64,000 nucleotides of DNA from Aulosira sp. FACHB-615 (GCF_014698045.1 NZ_JACJSE010000014.1:1-64000); one strand, 5' to 3'. Counted from the first letter of the stretch, positions 1-9,409 are shown. Program-made: numbers and translations. Notes: generated by a model not told the origin, from the sequence alone.

Positions 1-112
<112 letters not shown>

Positions 113-415
113 GATTCCTTTCTTGGCTACTCTTTTTTAACCTTAGCCCGGTTATTTTATTTACTTGACGCAGGCTACTTGTGTTATTATTGCTTTCAAA
201 CTATAATCTTTTCATGGTTCGGTTCCCTTCGAGCGAGCTTCGCTTTGCAGCGCCCCCTCTCTCAGGCACTTATCCAATATAACTAACCTTCCCCTCACTG
301 TCAACCTCTTCTCTAAAAGTTTTTCGGAATTTTTTTGTGATATTGCTAAAAAGCTTATGAGATATAGGTTTTAGGGTATAGTATTTCTGAAAGTGATTCG
401 AGAAATAGTACAGTC
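113..415. other. Divergent intergenic region, rrn upstream / nadC upstream
   Basis: About 300 bp between the divergent 16S gene and nadC. It must contain the rRNA leader and promoter on the minus strand and the nadC promoter on the plus strand. I cannot place either promoter with confidence. The plus-strand reading frame across 53-286 overlaps the rRNA and is not a gene. Confidence 0.6.
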
Positions 416-1282
416 GTGAATAAAGTTGGTGTTTTACCGCCTTGGCTAGTGTTAGATCCGCTATTGCGTGGCTGGTTGTTAGAAGATATTGGTCGGGGCG
501 ATCGCACCACCAATCCCCTCCTCAGTTCAAATTCGACCTTAAAAACAGCAAAATGGCTGGCGAAAGCACCAGGAATCATTGCGGGACTACCAGTAGCAGC
601 AAGGGTATTTCAGCTTTTAAATGAAGAAACTAGCTTTACGACTATTGTGGCTGACGGTGAATTTTGTGAACCTGGACAAGTAATAGCTGAAATTTATGGG
701 TCATTAGATGCACTACTGATGGGGGAACGGGTCGCACTAAACTTAGCGATGCGTTTGAGTGGGATTGCTACGTTAACTTATAAATATGTAGAGGAAATTG
801 CAGATTTCCCAGTTCAGTTTGTAGATACACGCAAAACCACACCAGGGTTAAGAATCTTAGAAAAGTATGCAACTGCTGTGGGAGGTGCGATCAATCACCG
901 TATGGGGTTGGATGATGCTGTGATGATTAAGGACAACCATATTGCTGCGGCTGGTGGGATTAAAGAAGCAATTACCCGGATTCGCTCTCAAATACCTTAT
1001 CCGTTGACGATTGAAGTGGAAACTGAAACGATAGAGCAGGTAAAAGAAGCATTAGAGTATAAAGCCGACATTATTATGTTGGACAATATGGGTCTGGATA
1101 TGGTGCGTGAAGCTGTGTCTCTGATTCGTCAACACAATAGTCTTGTAAAAATTGAAGCTTCGGGAAATGTCACTTTAGAGAGTATTGCTGATTTAGCGGC
1201 GACGGGTGTTGATTACATCTCTAGTAGTGCGCCGATTACTCAGTCAAAGTGGTTGGATTTGAGTATGAAGATAGTTGGATAA
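416..1282 (+). CDS. nadC: Nicotinate-nucleotide pyrophosphorylase (quinolinate phosphoribosyltransferase)
   Basis: It converts quinolinate and PRPP to nicotinate mononucleotide, CO2 and PPi in cytoplasmic de novo NAD synthesis. The 288-residue length is normal for the family. Seen in the sequence: the N-terminal DIGRGDRTT motif, the central RKTTPGLRILEKYA motif followed by GGAINHRMGLDDAVMIKDNH (substrate and PRPP site lysine and arginine residues), and the late LDNM and EASGNV motifs of the type II PRTase barrel. The start is a GTG; no ATG fits better. It stands alone, and other nad genes are not nearby. Confidence 0.95.
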   Translation: MNKVGVLPPWLVLDPLLRGWLLEDIGRGDRTTNPLLSSNSTLKTAKWLAKAPGIIAGLPVAARVFQLLNEETSFTTIVADGEFCEPGQVIAEIYGSLDALLMGERVALNLAMRLSGIATLTYKYVEEIADFPVQFVDTRKTTPGLRILEKYATAVGGAINHRMGLDDAVMIKDNHIAAAGGIKEAITRIRSQIPYPLTIEVETETIEQVKEALEYKADIIMLDNMGLDMVREAVSLIRQHNSLVKIEASGNVTLESIADLAATGVDYISSSAPITQSKWLDLSMKIVG

Positions 1283-1627
1283 CAGGACTTTTGCGAGTAT
1301 TACCAGTAATAGTTGAGGTGTGATACTGCCATAAGTCCTTTTATGACAGCGTTTTTCGGTTGATTCCAGTACAAGTTGATAGAGGCTAGGGACTAGGGAC
1401 TAGATGAATTTACCTCATTGGGGTGAAAACCTCTGGACGGCTTGTTTTGGTTTTTATTGTCTTGACTTAAGTTTCAAGCATCTGTATTGACTCACTGGAA
1501 AGTGTGCTTGGAAATTTATGATTTTTAAGTATTTATGACTATTGCATATTTCTTAAATCAGAATTATTCTGACTTACATGGCAGAATTTAATTAACCGCC
1601 CATACATAAACTGCTGAAGAGGTAAAT
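1283..1627. other. Intergenic region, no gene seen
   Basis: 345 bp between nadC and the peroxiredoxin gene. It holds a short 'tagggactagggactag' low-complexity repeat near 1388-1404 and AT-rich sequence towards the peroxiredoxin start, where the promoter should be. I see no RNA gene or conserved reading frame. Confidence 0.5.
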
Positions 1628-2176
1628 ATGGCTGTTATCGACAGAGTTCCTGACGTTTTATTTAAAACCCGTGTGCGTGACGAGTCTGTACCTGGGCCTA
1701 ATCCTTACCGTTGGCAAGACCGCACTACTCAAGATATTTTTGGTGGCAAGCGTGTTGTAGTCTTCTCTTTACCAGGAGCTTTTACTCCTACTTGTTCTAC
1801 TTCCCATTTGCCACGCTATGAAGAACTATATGATGAATTCAAAGCTTTAGGCGTTGATGAAATAATTTGTATTTCTGTAAATGATGCCTTTGTCATGTTC
1901 CAATGGGGTAAACAACAAGGCGCAAATAAAGTATTTTTACTTCCTGATGGTAATGGCGAGTTTACTCGCAAAATGGGTATGTTAGTAGATAAGTCTAACC
2001 TGGGCTTTGGGATGCGCTCTTGGCGTTACTCAATGGTGGTTGATGATGGCAAAATTGAAAAGATTTTCATTGAACCAGGGTTTTTAGATAACTGTCCTAC
2101 CGATCCTTTTGAAGTTTCAGACGCAGATACAATGCTGGCTTACCTCAAGGAAGCAAAGACACCTGTAACTGCTTAA
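1628..2176 (+). CDS. Type II (Prx5-like) peroxiredoxin
   Basis: Thiol peroxidase that reduces H2O2 and alkyl hydroperoxides with glutathione/glutaredoxin or thioredoxin as donor. The peroxidatic site is in PGAFTPTCSTSHLP at residues 49-62, with Cys56. A second cysteine, Cys81 (EIICISVND), lies 25 residues later, the spacing of the two cysteines in plant and cyanobacterial type II peroxiredoxins. The 182-residue length fits. A GAGGTAAAT ribosome site lies just before the ATG. The glutathione reductase gene follows 94 bp downstream on the same strand, so peroxide reduction and GSH regeneration are probably coupled here. Confidence 0.93.
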   Translation: MAVIDRVPDVLFKTRVRDESVPGPNPYRWQDRTTQDIFGGKRVVVFSLPGAFTPTCSTSHLPRYEELYDEFKALGVDEIICISVNDAFVMFQWGKQQGANKVFLLPDGNGEFTRKMGMLVDKSNLGFGMRSWRYSMVVDDGKIEKIFIEPGFLDNCPTDPFEVSDADTMLAYLKEAKTPVTA

Positions 2177-2195
2177 ATACAATAATTTGTAGTTG

Positions 2196-2250
2196 ATAAT
2201 GCGTAATTCGTAATCGTTAATTTAATTGCGAGTTACGCATTACGCATTAG
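2196..2250. repeat. Extragenic inverted repeat (TTACGCATT type)
   Basis: AATGCGTAATTCG on the left is matched by CGAGTTACGCATTACGCATT on the right, giving an imperfect hairpin between the peroxiredoxin and glutathione reductase genes. It resembles the short interspersed repeats of Nostocales genomes. It could weaken read-through between the two genes, but has no U-tract. Confidence 0.6.
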
Positions 2251-2270
2251 TAATTATTCATGGGGGAGAC

Positions 2271-3623
2271 ATGAGTTACGATTTTGATTTATTCGTAATT
2301 GGTGCAGGTTCTGGAGGAATTGCCACTGCTAGAAGGGCGGCAGAATATGGCGCTAAAGTGGGAATTGCCGAGTTTGATAGACTGGGTGGAACCTGCGTTA
2401 ATCGTGGCTGTGTTCCTAAAAAATTGATGGTTTATGCTTCTCATTTTCCTGATGTATTTGCAGAATCTCAAGGGTATGGTTGGAGTCCTGTTGAGAGTAA
2501 TTTAGATTGGGAAAAGATGATTACGGTGGTGAACAATGAAGTAACCCGCCTGAATGGAATTTACCAAAGAATGTTGGATAATTCCAAAGTTGAGGTGTTG
2601 CAAGGATATGGTAAATTTGTTGACCCTCACACTATTATTGTTGGGGAACGCCAAGTCACCGCAGATAAAGTACTAATTGCTGTTGGTGGAAAACCTGTCA
2701 GACCAAATATTTTGGGAATTGAACATGCGATTACTTCTGATGATATTTTTCACCTCAAAGAACAACCCAAGCGCATCGTAATTTTAGGTGGAGGTTATAT
2801 TGGTTGCGAATTTGCCTGTATTTTAAAGGGATTAGGTAGTGAAGTTACACAGGTGATTCGTGGAGATAAGATTTTGCGTGGTTTTGATGAAGATATCCGC
2901 AGTGAAATTCAGCAGTCGATGATTAACCACGGTATTCGGATTCTGAATAATATTGAACTAATTGCTATTGATAAAAGTGCAGAAGGTGTAAAGGTTACAG
3001 TCAAAGGTAGTGGAGATAGTGAGGAAACAGTAGTTGCTGATGCTGTGAGTTTAGCGGCTGTTGGTCGTAAACCCAATACCCAACATCTTGGTTTAGAAAA
3101 TACCACAGTTCAGCATCGAGATGGGGCAATTTTGGTAGATGAGTACAGTCGCACCCATGAAGAAAATATCTATGCAGTGGGAGATTGTACAAATAAAATT
3201 AATTTGACTCCTGTTGCGATTAATGAAGGTCGAGCGTTGGCAGATACGGTGTTTGGTGGTAAATCTCGAATCATGAGTTATGCTAACGTGCCGACAGCTA
3301 TTTTCACGACACCGGAAGCTGCAACTGTTGGTTTAACGGAAGCGGAAGCAAGAGAAAAATACGGGGATGCGGTGAAAATTTATAAATCGCGCTTTCGCCC
3401 AATGTATTACACTCTGACAGGTAAAGATGAAAAAACCTTGATGAAGCTGATCGTTGATCAGAATACTGATAAGGTCGTAGGGGCGCACATGGTGGGGAAT
3501 AGTGCGGCTGAGATTATTCAAGGAGTAGCGATCGCTGTTAAGATGGGTGCTACCAAAGCTGATTTTGATGCAACTGTCGGTATTCATCCAACTTCGGCTG
3601 AAGAATTCGTGACTATGCGTTAA
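2271..3623 (+). CDS. gor: Glutathione reductase (glutathione-disulfide reductase)
   Basis: FAD-dependent enzyme that reduces GSSG to GSH with NAD(P)H in the cytoplasm. Seen: the FAD-binding GAGSGG near residue 11; the redox-active disulfide GGTCVNRGCVPKK (Cys42, Cys47); the second dinucleotide fold GGGYIGCEFACILKGLG; the FAD motif IYAVGDCTNKINLTPVA; and the catalytic C-terminal HPTSAEEF with the active-site histidine. I start at the ATG at 2271 (MSYDFDLFV), preceded by GGGGGAG, rather than at an in-frame TTG 45 bp upstream. This gives 450 residues, normal for the family. It is next to the peroxiredoxin gene. Confidence 0.96.
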   Translation: MSYDFDLFVIGAGSGGIATARRAAEYGAKVGIAEFDRLGGTCVNRGCVPKKLMVYASHFPDVFAESQGYGWSPVESNLDWEKMITVVNNEVTRLNGIYQRMLDNSKVEVLQGYGKFVDPHTIIVGERQVTADKVLIAVGGKPVRPNILGIEHAITSDDIFHLKEQPKRIVILGGGYIGCEFACILKGLGSEVTQVIRGDKILRGFDEDIRSEIQQSMINHGIRILNNIELIAIDKSAEGVKVTVKGSGDSEETVVADAVSLAAVGRKPNTQHLGLENTTVQHRDGAILVDEYSRTHEENIYAVGDCTNKINLTPVAINEGRALADTVFGGKSRIMSYANVPTAIFTTPEAATVGLTEAEAREKYGDAVKIYKSRFRPMYYTLTGKDEKTLMKLIVDQNTDKVVGAHMVGNSAAEIIQGVAIAVKMGATKADFDATVGIHPTSAEEFVTMR

Positions 3624-3732
3624 AAATCTCTGAGGTTGAGCAAGTGTTTGGCTGTAATAGCTATCAAGCTTGCTCAACCCAGTGTGATTTTGGGCAAGTT
3701 AAGGGTCAAGTACTATTTGGAGGCGTTAACTG

Positions 3733-4368
3733 ATGACCCAAACCCAAGCTGAACCAAAGTTATACACCTTTGATGAGTTTATCGAATGGTATCCCGAAAA
3801 ATCAGAAGTTCGTTACGAATTGTATGATGGGGTGATTGTCGAAATGCCTAAACCTACGGGCGAACATTCTGATTTAGCTGGTTTTTTGATTGAAGAATTA
3901 CTCATCACAATTAGAGAGATGGGTAAGCGTAGCATTTGGACTATTCCTAAAGAATCTATTATTAAGCCGCACCGCGACAAGTCTGGATATGAACCGGACA
4001 TTATTGTGTTAAATCAAGAAACTATCGATACTGAGACACGCTGGAAAAAAGAATCTGTTATTCAAAATGCGACTTCGGTAAAACTAATAGTTGAAGTAGT
4101 TTCAACCAATTGGCAGGATGATTACTACGATAAACTTCGTGACTATGAAGGTATGGGTATCCCAGAATATTGGATTGTCGATTATGCTGCACTGGGCGGG
4201 CGCAAATTTATTGGTAATCCCAAACAACCTACCATTTTTGTGTGCGAGTTAATTGACGGAGAATATCAGATGACTCCGTTTAGAGGAACAAACCGTATTA
4301 TATCGCCGACTTTCCCGGAGTTGAAATTAACAGCGCAGGAGGTTTTTGACTCGGTATCTTCAGATTAG
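3733..4368 (+). CDS. Uma2 family (DUF820) PD-(D/E)xK nuclease-like protein
   Basis: One of the many Uma2/DUF820 proteins found in multiple copies in cyanobacteria; the family has a restriction-endonuclease-like fold and no settled role. The 211-residue length is typical. Seen: N-terminal YTFDEFIEWYPE, the GEHSDLAGFL helix, the catalytic-core-like GYEPDIIVLN and LIVEVVS strands, and the signature DKLRDYEGMGIPEYWIVD. The gene stands alone between glutathione reductase and a small unknown gene. GAGGCG precedes the ATG. Confidence 0.85.
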   Translation: MTQTQAEPKLYTFDEFIEWYPEKSEVRYELYDGVIVEMPKPTGEHSDLAGFLIEELLITIREMGKRSIWTIPKESIIKPHRDKSGYEPDIIVLNQETIDTETRWKKESVIQNATSVKLIVEVVSTNWQDDYYDKLRDYEGMGIPEYWIVDYAALGGRKFIGNPKQPTIFVCELIDGEYQMTPFRGTNRIISPTFPELKLTAQEVFDSVSSD

Positions 4369-4426
4369 GCATTCAATGTATAATTGCTGAGTATTTCGTG
4401 TCTTTATTTATTGTTCAAACTATTAA

Positions 4427-4807
4427 ATGATTACCCTTACACCAGAGGAAATTGCTCAGTTTCGCAGTCAGTTGGTAGATAGTCCAGAGGCTTTAGCCGC
4501 TTTGGATGCAATAGAAGATTGTAAGGGAAATTTGGAAGCAGCTACACAGTTAATTGCTGTTGAGACAACGGATGCAGAAGTTAGCTTGAGAGGGGATTTT
4601 AATTTTTTAGAAAAATTAGCCGAAAAACTCAGCAATATTATTTGTCAAGAAGAATTTGACGAATTAATGACGGGAGTCTTGACTGCGGCGATCGCCACCC
4701 TTGCAGCAAGTGGTAATATTCCTATAGCCTTGGCAACTCCGGTAGTCATTTATGTTGCCAAAATTGGGAAAAAGCAGTTTTGTGAAACTGTCAAACCTGA
4801 ACCTTAA
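4427..4807 (+). CDS. Small hypothetical protein with hydrophobic C-terminal helix
   Basis: A 126-residue protein I do not recognise. The N-terminal two thirds is acidic and helical (TPEEIAQFRSQLVDSPEAL, then EDCKGNLEAATQL). A hydrophobic Ala-rich segment at about residues 84-112 (GVLTAAIATLAASGNIPIAL) could be a membrane helix or a buried hairpin. Codon use looks like its neighbours and the frame contains a HIP1 site (gcgatcgcc), so it is probably real. It lies 58 bp after the Uma2 gene on the same strand. Confidence 0.6.
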   Translation: MITLTPEEIAQFRSQLVDSPEALAALDAIEDCKGNLEAATQLIAVETTDAEVSLRGDFNFLEKLAEKLSNIICQEEFDELMTGVLTAAIATLAASGNIPIALATPVVIYVAKIGKKQFCETVKPEP

Positions 4808-4866
4808 ATTCAGTTATCAGTTGATTCTGTTAAGGTATCTACGGGTTAATAGGGTTGCAACCAGAC

Positions 4867-4947
4867 GGGTTTCGACACTTCGACAAGCTCAGTGCATCGC
4901 TTCGCTCAACCCTCAAGGGTCGAGAGTTGAGTGAAGTCGAAACTCGG
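4867..4947. repeat. Extragenic palindromic repeat (TTCGACTTCACTCAA type)
   Basis: GTTTCGACACTTCGACAAGC and its partner GAGTGAAGTCGAAACTC form a long imperfect inverted repeat between two convergent genes. Related sequence (GAGCGAAGCGAT, CACTGAGCTTG) recurs near 13880-13915 and 61348, so it is a dispersed family. It could serve as a two-way terminator. Confidence 0.6.
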
Positions 4948-4981
4948 TTTACACAAGTCCCTAACAGTTTACTGTTCACTG

Positions 4982-7900
4982 TTAAAGCCCTGTAGCTGTA
5001 AATCCTGCCCAGTAAAATGGTGCTGCAAAAGGATGGGGTTTACGCCTGCACATTCTTCTTAATATTGCTCTTGCAACTAAACGCTTTTCTTCTGGGAGTT
5101 GAGCAAAAATTTCTTCAATTTGTGAATCGTATTTAACCAATAGTGCTTCAAATTCCTCCGTTGTTAAATTTCTCAACCATTGCTGTGCTTGATTGAGTGC
5201 AAGGGAGACACTATTTAGGGTTTGCAGATTTTCATAAAATTTCATCATCAAAAATGCTGTAGATAAATCGCTAACAGTCCATAAACTACTGACTACAGCT
5301 TTACTACCTGCTAACAGAAAACCACTAGGTAAACCAATATATTCGTCGCTGGTATTTTCAAAATCAATCAATCCAGTTTCGCAAGCGGAAAGGGTGACGA
5401 GGCGACATTTTTCTAATTTGAGACTGAAGATTTTATCTAGGGTAAGACATTTGTCTAAATCATGGGTTTCTCCTGCTCGTACATTTAGATAACGTTCGGA
5501 GTCAGGTTTTATTGGGGTGTCTGCGGCGGGTGAATCTGCCAAAATTAATGCTGATTTACTGGCATTTGTTAAATTAAAATAGCCGTGGCAGCTAAAGTGG
5601 GCGCAGTGATAAGTATTTAAGTCAGAATTATTAATTGCGGTGAGTGTTGCTGCTGTTTTTTTCAGGACGTTGGCAGTATGAAAGTAGCTTTGAATAACTT
5701 GTACTTCTAAGTCGGTGTAGTTTAAATCTTCTGTGGGGTTTTGGATGGCAAATAGGTTTTTAAAATCTGGGCGATCGCGCATTTGTAATTGTTGCAAGAT
5801 TTGTAAGCTGGGAGCATAGCTTACACCATCGGGGAATCTTTCGTATAATAGTTCACCGTCATTTAGGGGGAGTGTGTGGAGGGGAAATAAATGTAGCAAA
5901 AGATGAGGAATAAGGACAAGATGGGTGCAATTTTTGGGTATTAGCTTGGTAATTTCTTCTAATTGTAGGATTTTTGCAAGGTTATTGAGGCGAAAGGTAA
6001 GACTATTTATCCACTCTATTTTAGTTTCGTAATATGCATTGAAATACTCACCTATCCAATTAGCCACGTACTTTATCTCACCTAGTTTAGATATGCCCAG
6101 GCATTGGATACTATTACGAGTAATAATAAAAGTTTCAAAACCTGCACGGGTAACGTACCACTCTATAATCGTAGTCTTTTCATCTAAAGTCGCTTGGAAT
6201 TTGTCTAACTTAAAGCCATAAGCAACTGGTAAATATCTGTCTTGCAATTCATTGCGCTGCTGTCTTAGTTTTTGTAGATGCTCGGCTAAAAGTTTATGAT
6301 TTTCATCTGTGGCATTTTGGATTCTATCTTGTCCTCTAGTGATTTTGTCTCGTAGCTGTTCTAATTGCGCGAACACATCTGATGGGAAAATGGTTTTAGA
6401 GTCACGTTTGAGGATAAGTTCAACTAAGTTACGGGTTTTGCTGCGTTCGGCGTATTCTATTGCTTTGGTGAAATCGCCCAATTCAAGGTAAGCTTGTACT
6501 ATGCGAATGTAAGAGGTAGTCCATTCTTCTGCTAATTTCTGTTTAGTCGTATCTCCAGAAATTATCTGTTCCCTTAAAAATTCTGCACCGTTAATCGCTG
6601 CTTCGTAAGCTGTGATTGCAAATTGAGTATTTTCTACTTTGTCTCCTTGTATTCTGTTAAGGTAAGTATTTCCCAATTGTTTTTGCATTTGTGCCCATTC
6701 TTCGGGAAAAGTTTCATGAGTATAAACTTCTAAAGCAGCTTGGTATGCAGCAATACCTTGCTCAATATTATTGGCTTTGTCTCCCAGTATTCTTTTAAGG
6801 TAAGCATTTCCCAACCGCTCTTGCATTTGTGCCCATTCTTGGGGAAAAGCTTCGCGAGTATAAACTTCTAAAGCAGCTTGGTATGCAGCAATACCTGACT
6901 CAATATTATTGGCTTTGTCTCCCAGTATTCTGTTAGTGTAAGCAACTCCCAAATTACCTTGACTCCGTGCCCAATATTGGGGAAAAGCTTTGCGAGTATA
7001 AACTTCTAAAGAAGCTTGAAGAGCAGCAATGCTTTGTTCAAGGTTGTTGGTTTCGTCTCCTAGTATTCTCTTAATGTAGGCAATTCCCAAATTATTTTGT
7101 GCTAGTGCCCATTCTTGGGGAAAAACTTCACGAGTATAAACACTTAAAGCGGCTTGGAATGCAGCAATGCTTCGCTCTATGTTGTCGTCCTGATTCCCTA
7201 GTTTCCTCTCAAGATAAGCAAGTCCCAAGTTATTTTGCGTCCATGCCCAACGTTCAGGAAAAGCTTCAGGAGTGTAAATATTTAGAGCCGCTTGGTATGC
7301 AGCGATGTTTCGCTCTATGTTGCTTGCTCTATCGCCTACTATTCTCTCACGATAAGCAGCTCCCAAATTATTTTGTATCATCGCCCAACTTTCAGGAAAA
7401 GCTTCACGAGTATGAATATTTAGAGCTGCTTGGTATGCAGCGATGCTTTGTTCGATATTATTGGCTTTGTCTCCAAGTATTCTTTCACGATAAGCATTTC
7501 CCAAAATATTTTGTGTATCTGCCCATGCTTGGGGAAAAGCTTCGCGAGTATAAAATTCTAAAACAGCTTGGCACGCAGCAATACTTTGCTCGATATTATT
7601 GGCTTTGTCTCCAAGTATTCTTTCATGATAAGCAGATCCCAATCCAATTTGGATTAGTGCCCACTCTTGGGGAAAAGTTTTACGAGTATAAATATTTAGA
7701 GCTGCTTGGTATGCAGTGATGCTTTGTTCGATGTTATTGGCTTTATCTCCAAGTATTCTTTTACGATAAGCAGTTCCTAAACTAACTTGCGTCTTTACCC
7801 ATTCATAGGGAAAAGCTTCACGAGTGTAAATACTTAAAGCTGCTTGATAAGCAGTGATGCTTTGTTCAATGTTATTTGCTTTGTCTCCACTTACTCTCTC

Positions 7901-8944
7901 GCGGTAAGCATTTCCCAAATTCATTTGTGTCATTGCCCATTCATAGGGAAAAGCTTCATGAGTTAAAATACTTAAAGCTGCTTGATAAGCATTGACGCTT
8001 TGCTCAATGTTTTTGGCTTTGTCTCCACGTATTCTATCAAAGTAAGCAATTCCCAAGCCATTTTGTGTCGTTGCCCAATCTCTAGGAAAAGCTTCGCGAG
8101 TATAAACTTTTAAAGCAGCTTGGAATGCAGCGATACTTTGTTCAATGTTATTTGTTTTGTCTCCATGTATTCTCTCACCATAAGCATGTCCTAAATTATT
8201 TTGCGTTAGCGCCCATTCATAGGGAAAAGCCTCACGAGTCAAAAAAGTTAAAGCTGCTTGGCTGCAAGCAACACTTTGTTCGATGTTATTTGCTTTGTCG
8301 CCTACTATTCTCTCACGGTAAGCATTTCCCAAATTATTTTGCGCTAGTGCCCAATATTCAGGAAAAGCTTCGTGGGTAAATACAGTTAATGCTATTTCAT
8401 AGCCAGCGATAGCAATTTCGATGTTGCAAGCTTTATTACCCAAGGGGAACTGCGCTATTAGATCGCTAAATACACAAATAGATATTGCTAGTAGATATTT
8501 TTCCTCGTCTGTTGCCACTTCTGTAATTCTATTTGTTCTCCACTGGTGCAATCTTTCTGCCAACACCTCATCGAGTTTATCTATATTATTTATAAGCAAG
8601 GGGTAAACTACCTGGGGATTACCTTCACTTTCCACAATTGCTTGTATTACCTGCATCAAGAATTGGAAATATACCTGTATTTCCTCTTCACTAAGAGATT
8701 GCGAATCTACTTTAGTATTTATATTCAACGCTTCTCTAAGTTGCATTGCCAAACTTTGCAACCTATTTGCTGTCTTCTCATCTCCATGTTGGGAACACAT
8801 CTGTGCTACTTCTTCTACTGTCTGCACAAAGCCAGCATCAAGTAATTCTTGGTTTGCTGCTAAAATCTCTGGTTCTTCACCACTGGAGGAATCTAACAGG
8901 CTGCGAATGAGGTTGAGATAGGCTTGCTGACGCTGTTCGTTCAT
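4982..8944 (-). CDS. TPR-repeat protein with C-terminal CHAT (caspase-like) domain
   Basis: A 1320-residue protein in three parts. Residues 1-169 are helical with no recognised domain. Residues 170-767 are thirteen consecutive 46-residue TPR-like repeats with consensus DKANNIEQSIAAYQAAL / YTREAFPQEWA / NNLGNAYRERILG, then a degenerate fourteenth. After a linker comes a CHAT domain, a caspase-related cysteine peptidase fold, with His1120 in FSCHGYF and Cys1188 in LSACETGL as the likely catalytic pair; GFLLAGSKAVVSSLW follows as in the family. TPR-CHAT proteins are common in filamentous cyanobacteria; HetF and the TPR-CHAT partner of type III-E CRISPR effectors are related. No CRISPR, gasdermin or effector gene lies beside it, so the target is unknown. 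Both catalytic residues are present, suggesting an active peptidase. Confidence 0.88.
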   Translation of the reverse strand: MNEQRQQAYLNLIRSLLDSSSGEEPEILAANQELLDAGFVQTVEEVAQMCSQHGDEKTANRLQSLAMQLREALNINTKVDSQSLSEEEIQVYFQFLMQVIQAIVESEGNPQVVYPLLINNIDKLDEVLAERLHQWRTNRITEVATDEEKYLLAISICVFSDLIAQFPLGNKACNIEIAIAGYEIALTVFTHEAFPEYWALAQNNLGNAYRERIVGDKANNIEQSVACSQAALTFLTREAFPYEWALTQNNLGHAYGERIHGDKTNNIEQSIAAFQAALKVYTREAFPRDWATTQNGLGIAYFDRIRGDKAKNIEQSVNAYQAALSILTHEAFPYEWAMTQMNLGNAYRERVSGDKANNIEQSITAYQAALSIYTREAFPYEWVKTQVSLGTAYRKRILGDKANNIEQSITAYQAALNIYTRKTFPQEWALIQIGLGSAYHERILGDKANNIEQSIAACQAVLEFYTREAFPQAWADTQNILGNAYRERILGDKANNIEQSIAAYQAALNIHTREAFPESWAMIQNNLGAAYRERIVGDRASNIERNIAAYQAALNIYTPEAFPERWAWTQNNLGLAYLERKLGNQDDNIERSIAAFQAALSVYTREVFPQEWALAQNNLGIAYIKRILGDETNNLEQSIAALQASLEVYTRKAFPQYWARSQGNLGVAYTNRILGDKANNIESGIAAYQAALEVYTREAFPQEWAQMQERLGNAYLKRILGDKANNIEQGIAAYQAALEVYTHETFPEEWAQMQKQLGNTYLNRIQGDKVENTQFAITAYEAAINGAEFLREQIISGDTTKQKLAEEWTTSYIRIVQAYLELGDFTKAIEYAERSKTRNLVELILKRDSKTIFPSDVFAQLEQLRDKITRGQDRIQNATDENHKLLAEHLQKLRQQRNELQDRYLPVAYGFKLDKFQATLDEKTTIIEWYVTRAGFETFIITRNSIQCLGISKLGEIKYVANWIGEYFNAYYETKIEWINSLTFRLNNLAKILQLEEITKLIPKNCTHLVLIPHLLLHLFPLHTLPLNDGELLYERFPDGVSYAPSLQILQQLQMRDRPDFKNLFAIQNPTEDLNYTDLEVQVIQSYFHTANVLKKTAATLTAINNSDLNTYHCAHFSCHGYFNLTNASKSALILADSPAADTPIKPDSERYLNVRAGETHDLDKCLTLDKIFSLKLEKCRLVTLSACETGLIDFENTSDEYIGLPSGFLLAGSKAVVSSLWTVSDLSTAFLMMKFYENLQTLNSVSLALNQAQQWLRNLTTEEFEALLVKYDSQIEEIFAQLPEEKRLVARAILRRMCRRKPHPFAAPFYWAGFTATGL
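6644..8437 (-). repeat. 138-bp tandem repeats encoding the TPR array (13 copies)
   Basis: Thirteen head-to-tail 138-bp units inside the TPR-CHAT gene, each encoding 46 residues with no length variation. The motif TTGGCTTTGTCTCC (complement strand) recurs at exact 138-bp intervals. Copies 5-8 and 12-13 are the most alike. The unchanged length and near-identity suggest recent duplication and gene conversion. Confidence 0.9.
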
Positions 8945-9053
8945 AATCAGTTATCAGTTAACAGTTATCAGTTATTAGTTAACGGGAAGAGAATCTCAGA
9001 AACTCAACATGAGAATGATTCAACGCCAACGCCTGCGATTCCTGAAAAGAATT

Positions 9054-9158
9054 AATGCAAAACGATACATTGCCAATGCAAAACTATACATTGCTAATGC
9101 AAGGCGATACATTGTGAATGCAAGACGATACATTGCCAATGCAAAGCGATACATTATT
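9054..9158 (+). repeat. 21-bp tandem repeat, five copies
   Basis: Five contiguous 21-bp units of consensus AATGCAAAGCGATACATTGC, at 9054, 9075, 9096, 9117 and 9138, with a degenerate sixth from 9159. They keep an open frame that would read NAKRYIA repeated, but this only reflects the multiple-of-three period. The tract sits directly upstream of the xisH remnant, where the missing 5' part of that gene would be expected. Confidence 0.85.
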
Positions 9159-9259
9159 AATGTAGCCAATTACATTTTAGGTGTAGCGATCGCAATTAAC
9201 AATCGCAACTGTAACAAAGCGATCGCTGCGGCTGGTTATGACTACGCATTTATTGTTTT

Positions 9260-9409
9260 GGCGATCGCATTTTATATCTTGCCATACCCCAGCGAACTTA
9301 CATTGAAATTTTTACCGAAACCATCGGCAAAATTTTATTAAAAAAGAACCGTCTACGTTTAGTTGTATTTGACACAAAGCAAGAGGTAATTGTGCAATGG
9401 ATACCTTAG
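9260..9409 (+). pseudogene. xisH: xisH 3' remnant (fdxN-element excision controlling factor XisH)
   Basis: In the frame ending with TAG at 9407-9409 the sequence reads GDRILYLAIPQRTYIEIF, continuing through TETIGKILL and ending RLRLVVFDTKQEVIVQWIP. This matches what I know of the C-terminal third of XisH. Upstream of about 9260 the match stops and HIP1-rich sequence and a 21-bp repeat take over, so the N-terminal two thirds, including the PD-(D/E)xK-like nuclease core, are gone. The remnant's stop overlaps the xisI start by 13 bp, consistent with an ancestral xisH-xisI pair. There is no start codon in frame, so it is a truncated pseudogene. Confidence 0.78.

Noticed and set aside
4752..4934. 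60-codon frame over the 3' end of the small gene at 4427
   Set aside because: It reads through an extragenic palindromic repeat in another frame.
7099..8379. Long plus-strand reading frames of 206 and 84 codons
   Set aside because: They run antisense to the TPR repeats; the open frame is a by-product of the 138-bp period (multiple of three) of the real minus-strand gene.
9009..9341. 110-codon plus-strand frame of NAKRYIA-like repeats
   Set aside because: It joins the 21-bp tandem repeat, HIP1 sites and, in the wrong frame, the xisH remnant. No family, no ribosome site.
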